34,021 bases of DNA from positions 1 through 34,021 of the forward strand of contig CAYGUK010000037.1 of assembly GCA_964352985.1 (NCBI GenBank). The letters run 5' to 3'. This document shows, piece after piece, positions 9,038 through 15,591 of this stretch (positions are counted from its first letter, which is position 1; each line of letters begins with the position of its first letter). Source of the stretch: CAYGUK01 sp964352985. GTDB lineage: Bacteria > Pseudomonadota > Gammaproteobacteria > JAHCLG01. The notes beneath the pieces are model-generated. The model was not told the DNA's origin. It was given only the letters and a program-made list of their open reading frames with translations, and ran no database searches. Made by a program: the position numbers and the translations under genes.

Positions 9038-9149
9038 TCCTCAATAATTCTCCAGTTAAGATAAATTAATTGTGACAGAAAATAACACAGTAAAACAATT
9101 TCTTTTCTTCATTTTTTTATTACTTTATTCTCTTCAATAACAACAATAC

Positions 9150-9177
9150 TTGACAAGTAGAAGTGAGAGTATATTGT
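9150..9177 (+). promoter_or_regulatory. Candidate hutG promoter
   Basis: A perfect TTGACA at 9150-9155, a 16-base spacer and TATTGT at 9172-9177. It is followed about 60 bases later by a very strong GGGGGAG ribosome site directly before the hutG ATG. No clear HutC-type palindrome was seen in the hutI-hutG gap. Confidence 0.5.
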
Positions 9178-9240
9178 TAACGACTAAGAAAAATAATTTT
9201 TAAATACGACAAAAATTAACGACATGTATCGGGGGGAGAG

Positions 9241-10230
9241 ATGACTAAAAATAACACATGGCAATCCAATTACATCCCACCTCATCAAAAAAATTGGACA
9301 GGCCGCCCGGACAGTTTGCATCAAGAAAATTTTTCCCAAATTATACAATGTGTTGATTTATCAAAAAATGAATTACCCGCACCCAATCATTATTGTTTAT
9401 TAGGCTTTGCTTGTGACGAAGGTATTATTAGAAATTTTGCCGAACCCGGCGCTCGATTTGGACCCATAATTTTACGCCAACACTTAGGTAAATTATGTAA
9501 CCACTTACCGTTAAATACCATTATTTACGACGGAGGTGATATTGAGTGTCGCGATCATGATTTAGAAACAGCACAACAATATCTTGCAGATCTGATAACC
9601 TTGTTACTCGAAAATAATGTTAAACCGATTGTGATTGGTGGTGGACACGAAACCGCATGGGGTCATTTTTTGGGTATTTCACAGTATTTAAAGCATGAAA
9701 AAATAGGGATTATTAATTTTGATGCGCACTACGATTTACGTCCATTATTGTCCGAAAATAAGGGGACTTCTGGTACGCCATTTTTACAAGCTGCAAATTA
9801 TTGCAAGTCACAAAATGTAGAGTTTTCTTATCTTTGTATTGGTGTCCAAGAATATGCTAACGTGCGATCGCTTTATGATAAAGCACAAGAATTAAATGTG
9901 ACGACGATTCACGCCCGAGAAATTACAGATCCTAATTCGCCATGCGATTACATGTCGATACTCGATACTTTTATAAATAAACATAATAAAATTTATGTCA
10001 GTGTTTGTCTTGATGTTTTAATTGCGCATGCGGCACCAGGTGTTTGTGCACCACAGAGTTATGGGCTCTGGCCAGAACAAGTCGTTCACATGTTAAGAAA
10101 AATTATTTACAGCAATAAAATTATTAGTTTTGATATTGTTGAGCTCTCACCACCGCTGGATCACAACAGTCGAACAGCGCGTTTAACTGCAAATTTACTC
10201 GCGGATTATTTTCACACAGTTTATAAGTAG
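9241..10230 (+). CDS. hutG: Formimidoylglutamase (arginase family)
   Basis: Converts N-formimino-L-glutamate to glutamate and formamide, the final step of the four-enzyme histidine pathway. The 329-residue protein has the ureohydrolase layout: GGGHETAWG, NFDAHYDLRP and APGVCAPQSYGL. These supply the His and Asp ligands of the binuclear manganese centre. At the last metal motif, usually SxDxD, the sequence is VSVCLDVL, so C256 stands where the first Asp is usual and D258 is kept. This may be a subfamily feature rather than a defect, because everything else is intact. Divergent from hutI. hutH and hutU are not in the window. Confidence 0.9.
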   Translation: MTKNNTWQSNYIPPHQKNWTGRPDSLHQENFSQIIQCVDLSKNELPAPNHYCLLGFACDEGIIRNFAEPGARFGPIILRQHLGKLCNHLPLNTIIYDGGDIECRDHDLETAQQYLADLITLLLENNVKPIVIGGGHETAWGHFLGISQYLKHEKIGIINFDAHYDLRPLLSENKGTSGTPFLQAANYCKSQNVEFSYLCIGVQEYANVRSLYDKAQELNVTTIHAREITDPNSPCDYMSILDTFINKHNKIYVSVCLDVLIAHAAPGVCAPQSYGLWPEQVVHMLRKIIYSNKIISFDIVELSPPLDHNSRTARLTANLLADYFHTVYK

Positions 10231-10335
10231 ACAAGATCAAAATGATTCTTAATGACATTCGAAAAACTATCGACGAATATTTTTCGTTCGCATAAAAAAA
10301 TAAAAAAGAATTAAAAAATTTGTAACTTTATTTTT

Positions 10336-10354
10336 TTGATTAGTTAATAATCAA
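10336..10354. repeat. 19-bp palindrome TTGATTA-N5-TAATCAA
   Basis: Perfect 7-base arms around GTTAA, 12 bases before the first DnaA box. Its size and symmetry suit a dimeric regulator's operator. No regulator gene is adjacent, so its partner is unknown. Confidence 0.5.
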
Positions 10355-10366
10355 AGTAGTTTTTTC

Positions 10367-10430
10367 TTATCCACATAAAATAGATAGTGAATTGAACTAC
10401 ATAGTGAATTTTCCACACAGATTATCCACA
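10367..10430 (+). promoter_or_regulatory. Cluster of DnaA boxes (TTATCCACA)
   Basis: TTATCCACA, the consensus high-affinity DnaA box, occurs exactly at 10367-10375 and 10422-10430. TTTTCCACA (one mismatch) lies at 10409-10417. All point the same way within 64 bases. By base composition I estimate under one perfect copy in the whole window by chance, so two within 56 bases is notable. DnaA binding is inferred from the consensus. Confidence 0.6.
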
Positions 10431-10561
10431 ACTTATCAAGGTATTTTTTTTCCCTATGATTAATAAAGTTATTATTATAAAAAAGTGAAAAAAGGCTATA
10501 TTATCGCAGATTAAATTATGTTTTAATCACTGCCTGGTATGATCATCATGGAGGAGGAATC

Positions 10562-10792
10562 ATGCAAAATCAAAAATACACGTCCTTGTACGACACGCAA
10601 TCAGACAGCATCACCATGTCACAAAATTCACCTATTGCATTGGCATTACGTGCTAATCAAAATAAATGTCATCATCATTTGACAAAGATCACTCAGTTAC
10701 AACAACGTCTTCATGAAGAAGAAATGGCACTTCGACTTTGTTTAAAAGCAGAAAGAGAATTACTTGAGTCATTTAATCTAGAAGAGTATTAA
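10562..10792 (+). CDS. Small orphan protein (76 residues), function unknown
   Basis: I do not recognise this gene. The ATG follows a near-perfect GGAGGAGGAATC ribosome site, which argues that it is real. The protein has a polar, serine/threonine-rich first 25 residues, a histidine cluster (CHHHL at about 39-43) and an amphipathic helix from about residue 44 to the end (ITQLQQRLHEEEMALRL). That helix could form a coiled coil. There is no signal peptide or membrane segment, so it is probably cytoplasmic. It lies directly downstream of the DnaA-box cluster and is monocistronic: the next gene starts 156 bases on with its own ribosome site. A link to replication timing is only a positional guess. 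Confidence 0.65.
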   Translation: MQNQKYTSLYDTQSDSITMSQNSPIALALRANQNKCHHHLTKITQLQQRLHEEEMALRLCLKAERELLESFNLEEY

Positions 10793-10948
10793 AACTTTAC
10801 TTAAAATTCAGCCAGTTAAAAAATACTTATTTTTATCAAATTTAGCCTGACTTTTGGTATGCATAATATCGTTGATATGGTCTATACTAAAATTAGGAAA
10901 AATGGTAACGAATGGACAGAGTATTAACGAAAAAATAGGAGAGTCCCG

Positions 10949-11833
10949 ATGGCGCGACTCACGAATAATATAATCGATTTTAACAAAATAAATATAGAAA
11001 ATAGTGACAGTTCAATTGAAGCAAAACCGGTATTAATCGTCCCACAATTTGATATTGATAACCCAATGTTAACGATCAAAAAAGCGATTATTACGATTAC
11101 TGAAGGTTTCCAACCAGGCGATAAACTAGAGTTAGATGCGAATTATACCTTAGTCAAAAATGATGACCATTATAATATTGAAAATACTAACATCAGTATT
11201 TTTAATGGTATGTTTAATGAAAAATTACATCAACTTATTTTACAAGGTGAAGATTCTGTTAGTAATTATAATGATGTCTTTGAATCCATTCTTTTAGAAA
11301 ATCCCGATGGATTAAATGGCACATACCATCGAATTAGTTTTACGTTAGTTGACACCGATGGAAAAATTCATCGACTTGGCAGCACTGAAATTTCATTACC
11401 GCAAATTATAAATGGTGAGTACTCTTCTTTTGAAGATAATTTTGATCAAGACTTTAATTTTGATGATGCCATGAATGATCCCGTTATCGAATCCGAAATT
11501 AACCGAGTTAACTTAGACAGCACAGATATTTTCTCAAATTATTATAGCGAATACGAATATCATTTTGGACTCGGTCATGGCAATGATGTGATTGAAGCAA
11601 TATCACATGATAAACATCCTAGCACAATTAATTTAGAAGGCATTGCCCAAGGCCCATCTAACGAACTTAGTGGTGATGGTTCTTGGATATTTGGTCTTGA
11701 AGAAAATATCGATTATGTGATCAATGGTAATAAATTAATTTTTTGCGATAAAGCATCAGGATCATTAACATTATCTGATGGTAGTGATTTATATTTTGAA
11801 AATATTGATATGATCGTGTGGTCAAATCAATAA
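10949..11833 (+). CDS. Acidic cadherin-like/RTX-repeat-type protein, likely secreted
   Basis: A 294-residue, strongly acidic protein with a TAGGAGAG ribosome site. Residues about 45-155 follow the pattern of the cadherin-like modules of large bacterial adhesins: ITITEGFQPGDKLEL, then a Y-N-V-F segment, then RISFTLVDTDG. Residues about 165-215 are Asp/Asn/Glu-rich. The C-terminal 60 residues (SGDGSWIFG, then LTLSDGSDLYFENID) resemble the tail of RTX proteins exported by type I secretion. There is no N-terminal signal peptide. It may be a free-standing miniature or relic of a larger calcium-binding adhesin. No secretion genes are nearby. A truncated copy of its tail lies at 13642-13725, beyond the ATPase. 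Confidence 0.6.
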   Translation: MARLTNNIIDFNKINIENSDSSIEAKPVLIVPQFDIDNPMLTIKKAIITITEGFQPGDKLELDANYTLVKNDDHYNIENTNISIFNGMFNEKLHQLILQGEDSVSNYNDVFESILLENPDGLNGTYHRISFTLVDTDGKIHRLGSTEISLPQIINGEYSSFEDNFDQDFNFDDAMNDPVIESEINRVNLDSTDIFSNYYSEYEYHFGLGHGNDVIEAISHDKHPSTINLEGIAQGPSNELSGDGSWIFGLEENIDYVINGNKLIFCDKASGSLTLSDGSDLYFENIDMIVWSNQ

Positions 11834-11839
11834 ATTTTT

Positions 11840-11925
11840 TAAGGAAATATTTCTCGCCATCCTAAAATGGTAATGGTTCCACCACCAGGTGGAATTAATT
11901 CCACATTATCAATCGTGATTCTTTA
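11840..11925 (-). pseudogene. Relic of a second minor-pilin (pilX-like) 3' end
   Basis: The minus strand encodes the last 27 residues and stop of a protein almost identical to the C-terminus of the pilin gene at 13722-14651 (TIDNVELIPPGGG, then GWREIFP). An in-frame TAA stands just upstream of the matching part, so nothing longer survives. Of nine base differences in the 28 codons, seven are silent and two are conservative (V to I, M to I). This means the copies diverged while both were coding. It converges on the 294-residue gene exactly as the intact pilin gene converges on the relic at 13642-13725. Confidence 0.8.
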
Positions 11926-12001
11926 ACAGTGAATCAATTAATAAATTAAGAATAATTCATTCGCTTGCAATCCATATCCGCTAGCTTATTTCACGTAAAC
12001 T

Positions 12002-13474
12002 CTAAATATTCTTAAATAATTCATCAAGAGTAATCACGTCATTCACAAGTTCATCAGAATATTTGTTTTTCTTTAAACCATTAGCTGATATAAAAACAAT
12101 AAATATCTGCTTGCTTGTTCTAGTTTGCTCTTTATAGGTATCCATTTTATGAGCTAAGTTTTTCTCATAGGATTTATTGATTTCATATTTATTTTTAGTG
12201 TATTTTATTTCACACAATGTTATCGCACCATCATCTCTATCAAAAAGCAGATCAATTTGAGCCCCTTGTTTATTATCATTTTTTCGAGGAACATATCTCC
12301 ATACACCCGTTCGTGCTCCAACATCAATTTTTAATGCTGCTTTAATTTCACCAATATGTTTATAACATATAGACTCAAAAGCATAGCCCATCCAACCAGA
12401 ATATTCAGGGGAATTAACTTTGCTAGACCAATATTGATTATCTTTTTCAAAAGTTGTTAATGACTTCTTTGCTGGCTCAATCCAACGCAAATAGAAATAA
12501 CAATACTCATCGATAACCCTGTAATAGATCCCTTGTCTTTTATGGCCAAGTGGTATAAAAGATTTTATAAACGCAGCATCTTCTAGGTCTTGTAATCGTT
12601 CACTTAATCTTCCACCATTTGCTAATCCTTCAACTTTAGATTCAATATCTGATCGACTAATTCCTTCCCTTACTTGAGAGATTACTCTAATAATATCTTT
12701 ATAAACGTTAGAGTCATCAAATAGAGAATCAAATAATTTTTCAAATTCATTATAAAGAATGCCATTTTGTTGGAAGCATATTTTATCAATGAGCTTAGCT
12801 GATGATTTTCCTTTCGAGATATTATTTAAATAATATGGGACACCGCCACAAAACATGTAAATTTGCATTATTTGTTCGTTGTTTAGTTTAACCCTTAACG
12901 ACATTAAATATTTCTTTGTATCGTGTAAATTAAAAGGTCTTAATATAATTGTTCTTGTATTTCGATTATGTAGCCCACCTTTATGATTAACAATTTTTTT
13001 TATAATCCAAGATGCGCTCGAACCACATAATATAAACTTTATCCTTTTATCGTTTTTCCAATAACGATTCCAATAATAGTCAACGGCTTGAATTATTCTT
13101 GATTTATGCGTACACATCCATGGAAATTCATCAAAAAATAAAACTACTTTTTTAGTTTTAGGTAAGTTATTTATTGCTTTTGTTAATTCTTCAAGTGCTA
13201 TCATCCATGTTGATGGTATAGCAAGAGAAGCCCCGTTATAGAAAGTGTCACCAATAACTTTGGCAAATTCACGAAGCTGCTCATTAAGCAACCCATCTTG
13301 CACCCCAGTAACATGGAAAAAATAACATGATTTACCTGTAAAAAAATGCTCTATTAAATAAGACTTCCCTATTCTTCTTCTTCCATATAATACTATGAAC
13401 TCTGCTACTTTAGAGTTAAATGTATCTGATAGTTCTTGCTTTTCTGTTTCTCGACCAATAATAATTTCTCGCAA
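12002..13474 (-). CDS. AAA+ ATPase with winged helix and C-terminal PD-(D/E)XK-like (DUF234) domain
   Basis: A 490-residue protein of the archaeal-type ATPase group (ATPase_2/COG1672-like). Walker A is GRRRIGKS at 31-38. Walker B is VVLFFDEFPWM near 110, with sensor-1-like CGSSASW after it. Residues about 255-330 look like a winged helix (GISRSDIESKV). The C-terminus has D408, then E422-x-K424 (CEIKYTK), the PD-(D/E)XK nuclease pattern of DUF234. The role of these proteins is poorly known; they are scattered and multiply in some genomes. The start is TTG at 13472-13474, supported by AAGGA about ten bases upstream; no early ATG exists. The promoter lies inside a palindrome. Flanked by relics of both neighbours, so it is an insertion or replacement. 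Confidence 0.85.
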   Translation of the reverse strand: MREIIIGRETEKQELSDTFNSKVAEFIVLYGRRRIGKSYLIEHFFTGKSCYFFHVTGVQDGLLNEQLREFAKVIGDTFYNGASLAIPSTWMIALEELTKAINNLPKTKKVVLFFDEFPWMCTHKSRIIQAVDYYWNRYWKNDKRIKFILCGSSASWIIKKIVNHKGGLHNRNTRTIILRPFNLHDTKKYLMSLRVKLNNEQIMQIYMFCGGVPYYLNNISKGKSSAKLIDKICFQQNGILYNEFEKLFDSLFDDSNVYKDIIRVISQVREGISRSDIESKVEGLANGGRLSERLQDLEDAAFIKSFIPLGHKRQGIYYRVIDEYCYFYLRWIEPAKKSLTTFEKDNQYWSSKVNSPEYSGWMGYAFESICYKHIGEIKAALKIDVGARTGVWRYVPRKNDNKQGAQIDLLFDRDDGAITLCEIKYTKNKYEINKSYEKNLAHKMDTYKEQTRTSKQIFIVFISANGLKKNKYSDELVNDVITLDELFKNI

Positions 13475-13495
13475 TTTGATAGATCCTTGTCTGTA

Positions 13496-13536
13496 TTAGT
13501 GAGCCACTAATAATTATCTTATTAATGGCTCACTAA
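13496..13536. repeat. Palindrome 1 (18-bp arms) overlapping the ATPase promoter
   Basis: The left arm TTAGTGAGCCACTAATAA (13496-13513), a 5-base centre TTATC and a right arm complementary with one mismatch (13519-13536). It can fold as a 41-base hairpin. On the minus strand its centre supplies the -10 box and its arm the spacer of the ATPase promoter, so a protein bound here would control that gene. Confidence 0.9.
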
Positions 13537-13541
13537 GTCAA
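13513..13541 (-). promoter_or_regulatory. ATPase promoter embedded in palindrome 1
   Basis: Minus strand: TTGACT at 13541-13536, a 17-base spacer and GATAAT at 13518-13513. Each hexamer matches consensus at 5 of 6 and the spacing is ideal. Transcription would start near 13506, giving a leader of about 30 bases with the AAGGA site before the TTG start. Confidence 0.65.
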
Positions 13542-13550
13542 TCACGACTT
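13535..13550. repeat. Short hairpin between the two long palindromes
   Basis: AAGTC-N6-GACTT fills the whole gap between palindromes 1 and 2, sharing its first two bases with palindrome 1. The block 13496-13597 is therefore almost entirely self-complementary. Confidence 0.6.
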
Positions 13551-13597
13551 GTGCTAGTGAGCCACTAATAAGATAATTATTAGTGGCTCACTAGCAC
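13551..13597. repeat. Palindrome 2 (perfect 21-bp arms), sister of palindrome 1
   Basis: Perfect 21-base arms around GATAA, 47 bases in all. The inner 39 bases equal palindrome 1 read on the opposite strand except for one base, so the two are inverted copies of each other. On the plus strand GATAAT (13572-13577) with TTGTGC 17 bases upstream forms a weak outward promoter, mirroring the ATPase promoter. Confidence 0.9.
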
Positions 13598-13641
13598 TGG
13601 ATTTTTAGATTAAAAAGAACAAAGGATCATAGCTTTCGCTT

Positions 13642-13725
13642 TCATTAAGTGGTGATGGATCTTGGATATTTGGTCTTGAAGAAAATATCGATTATGTGAT
13701 CATTGGAAATAAAGTAATTTTTTAA
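13642..13725 (+). pseudogene. Relic tail of a second copy of the 294-residue gene
   Basis: An open 28-codon plus-strand fragment (SLSGDGSWIFGLEENIDYV, then GNKVIF and stop). It matches the region of the intact gene at about 11668-11745 with four base differences in about 75. It then stops where the intact gene continues for another 29 codons. The break falls at an AATTTTTT run present at both edges of the missing stretch, suggesting a slippage or short-repeat deletion. Its TAA overlaps the stop of the convergent pilin gene. Confidence 0.8.
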
Positions 13726-14651
13726 GGAAACATTTCTCGCCAACCTAAAACTGTAATGGTTCCTCCCCCAGGTGGAATTAGTTCAACGTTATCAATCGTG
13801 ATTCTTTTAGAATTATTACCTCTCACGACAAGTTGTATCTGAAAAAATCCTATTGTTTGGCCAGCCGGTGGTGTAATTGTATTCGTCCCAGAAACAAATC
13901 CTCCTGTCGTCGCAGTATAATTTTGCCAAGAAGAATTATACCATGCTCCTCCAGTACTACGTCTCAAACGAAAGCGTACTCGAATATTTTGATTCCCGGC
14001 AAATGCATCAATATTGTAATTATAATTAATGGTATAAGCTGCGCCAGTTGAGACAAAAGTTGAACTTAATGTTTGCTGTAAATTAACTGTTCGATTACCC
14101 CCACCACCACAAGAACCTATATTTTTACAATCGACGATACCCACAGAATTTCCCACGCCAGTGCATTGCCAAGGATTGATACCAATATTAAATGTGATAG
14201 TCCAATTACTTGGTTGAAGAGGCACACCAGGACAAACACCCGGAATTTGAAAATCACCATTAGTTAAAAGATTAGTCCCGCCTTGTTGAATGATCACATC
14301 AACCGTACTTTGACTATTATTCACATTACCAATGCCACGAATTCTTCTTTGATTTGCAGCGAGCGCAGCACCTGTAAAATCGGTAGTAAAAACTTGCACG
14401 GTATAAGTGCCATTGCCTAATGCATTGGGTCCTTCACCAGTATATAAATTATTTAATGACCACTGACGAATACCACGTTCTGCGCCAGAAACTGCTAAAT
14501 AAAAACTTTCAGATCCTGTTGAACTCTCGGCATTAATTAATGCATTATTAAAATAAGAACGTGACACAATTAATGCAATCACTGATGCAGCCATAATTAA
14601 AATCACCATCGCTATCACATAAAAACCGGATTGTTGCGTTTTATTCATCAT
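13722..14651 (-). CDS. PilX/GspK-like minor pilin with a sugar-binding-like C-terminal domain
   Basis: Last gene of the minor-pilin operon, 309 residues. The N-terminus has a pilin-type helix after G9-F10 (FYVIAMVILIMAASVIALIV) but lacks the Glu at position +5, as is usual for the tip-initiating GspK/PilX class. Residues about 30-125 are the pilin head. Residues about 128-290 begin LLTNGDFQIPG and end ITIDNVELIPPGGG, the pattern of jelly-roll carbohydrate-binding modules, and contain several cysteines. Such a fusion would place a binding domain at the pilus tip. Its ATG overlaps the previous stop by four bases. A truncated sister 3' end lies at 11840-11925. Confidence 0.75.
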   Translation of the reverse strand: MMNKTQQSGFYVIAMVILIMAASVIALIVSRSYFNNALINAESSTGSESFYLAVSGAERGIRQWSLNNLYTGEGPNALGNGTYTVQVFTTDFTGAALAANQRRIRGIGNVNNSQSTVDVIIQQGGTNLLTNGDFQIPGVCPGVPLQPSNWTITFNIGINPWQCTGVGNSVGIVDCKNIGSCGGGGNRTVNLQQTLSSTFVSTGAAYTINYNYNIDAFAGNQNIRVRFRLRRSTGGAWYNSSWQNYTATTGGFVSGTNTITPPAGQTIGFFQIQLVVRGNNSKRITIDNVELIPPGGGTITVLGWREMFP

Positions 14652-15160
14652 GGACTTCTCAAATAAATTGTCGTATTAAATGGCACTTGCACCACGATGC
14701 CATTAAATGTGGTAATTTGATATTGCAGTGACACAGTAATGTAATAAATAGTCGCAGGTAACACAGCCACCGTTGCCGCATCATTTTGTAAATAAGTTAA
14801 TTGAAAACCGACTGCTGCATTTTGAATATCATTTGATAAAGGTTCTGCAACACCTACACCTTGTTGTCGTAAAATTTGAGTACCCGACCGTGAATAAGTA
14901 ATTAACGTTCCCGTATTATCAGTAAATGAGAGACTCGTGCTTGTTGCTGTCACTAAATTAGTTGGCGCAATTTCACGTAAATCACGCGTCATTCTTCCCA
15001 TCACTAAATTTGCTTTTAGGTTAATCGATGTTAAATCATTCACCATAAAATATGAACTAAACCAATGATACATAGTAACAGCCATGCTACCCATGATGAT
15101 TCCCACTATCACCATGACGGTTAGAATTTCCAGTAATGTAAAACCTTTTTGTTTGATCAT
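14648..15160 (-). CDS. PilW/GspJ-like minor pilin
   Basis: A 170-residue prepilin. A five-residue leader with lysines ends at G6, followed by F7-TLLEILTVMVIVGIIM. E11 is the conserved +5 glutamate, so prepilin peptidase PilD would cut and N-methylate at F7. After the helix comes a head with MTRDLREI, common to PilW/GspJ proteins, then beta-rich sequence. It is one of four consecutive pilin-like genes separated by at most two bases, so the products probably form the tip-initiation complex of a type IV pilus or a type II pseudopilus. Which system cannot be decided, as no assembly ATPase or secretin gene is in the window. Confidence 0.82.
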   Translation of the reverse strand: MIKQKGFTLLEILTVMVIVGIIMGSMAVTMYHWFSSYFMVNDLTSINLKANLVMGRMTRDLREIAPTNLVTATSTSLSFTDNTGTLITYSRSGTQILRQQGVGVAEPLSNDIQNAAVGFQLTYLQNDAATVAVLPATIYYITVSLQYQITTFNGIVVQVPFNTTIYLRSP

Positions 15161-15162
15161 TA

Positions 15163-15591
15163 CTAATATTCACTCACTAACGTTGTTAATGTTGCACCAC
15201 TGCCATTGGGACCTGTGACGGTGATCACAATCGTTGTTTCACCACTCCCTGCAAGCGGTGGTAATGTCGCAGGTGACGTACGTATCACTGTAAATCCTGC
15301 GGCAGCGGGTACGGAACAAATTGCAGGACCTGGTCCTGGATTACAAGGATCTGTAAAAACGGTATAACCTTGTTGACGTTTTTGTCCTAAAATTAATTCC
15401 ATGCGTTGAATGGCAAAATCTTGTGCCTTCCCTAAATTTTCAGTTTTAAACGTATCACCTAATACTTGAAATGTTGATGCCACTAATCCTGTTAATAAAA
15501 TAGCAACTAAAACGATAAACACGATTAACTCGATGAGCGTAAACCCACATTGATTTTTATCTTGCTTGCACTTATAAATTTTATTTAACAT
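15163..15591 (-). CDS. PilV/GspI-like minor pilin
   Basis: A 142-residue prepilin. The leader ends QCG, with the cut expected between G16 and F17 (FTLIELIVFIVLVAILLTG); E21 is the +5 glutamate. The segment AQDFAIQRMELILGQKR matches the conserved helix of GspI/PilV proteins, which is followed by a short beta-rich head containing two cysteines that could form a disulphide. Its ATG overlaps the previous gene's TGA by one base. The order FimT/GspH, PilV/GspI, PilW/GspJ, PilX/GspK is the classical minor-pilin order, which supports each assignment. Confidence 0.82.
   Translation of the reverse strand: MLNKIYKCKQDKNQCGFTLIELIVFIVLVAILLTGLVASTFQVLGDTFKTENLGKAQDFAIQRMELILGQKRQQGYTVFTDPCNPGPGPAICSVPAAAGFTVIRTSPATLPPLAGSGETTIVITVTGPNGSGATLTTLVSEY

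Larger units (their letters stand above)
10231..10561. other. Gene-free AT-rich region with DnaA-box cluster
   Basis: 331 bases with no gene. From left: a hairpin at 10260-10286 (CGAAAAA / TTTTTCG) that may end hutG transcription, though without a following T run; long A and T runs; a 19-bp palindrome at 10336-10354; three DnaA-type 9-mers at 10367-10430; another AT-rich tract to about 10505; then a strong GGAGGAGG ribosome site for the small gene at 10562. The mix of boxes beside easily melted DNA resembles a replication-initiator-controlled site. Confidence 0.6.

Noticed and set aside
10231..10561. Chromosomal replication origin
   Set aside because: DnaA boxes and AT-rich DNA are present, but no origin-linked gene (dnaA, dnaN, gidA, rpmH) is near and skew cannot be computed. 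I report it only as a DnaA-box cluster.
13496..13597. CRISPR array or intrinsic terminator
   Set aside because: There are only two units, each palindromic and inverted relative to the other, with no unique spacers. No T run follows either stem, so they are not standard terminators.
11930..13640. Insertion sequence with terminal inverted repeats
   Set aside because: No transposase is present and the palindromes occur only at one side of the ATPase; no matching end was found at 11926-12001.
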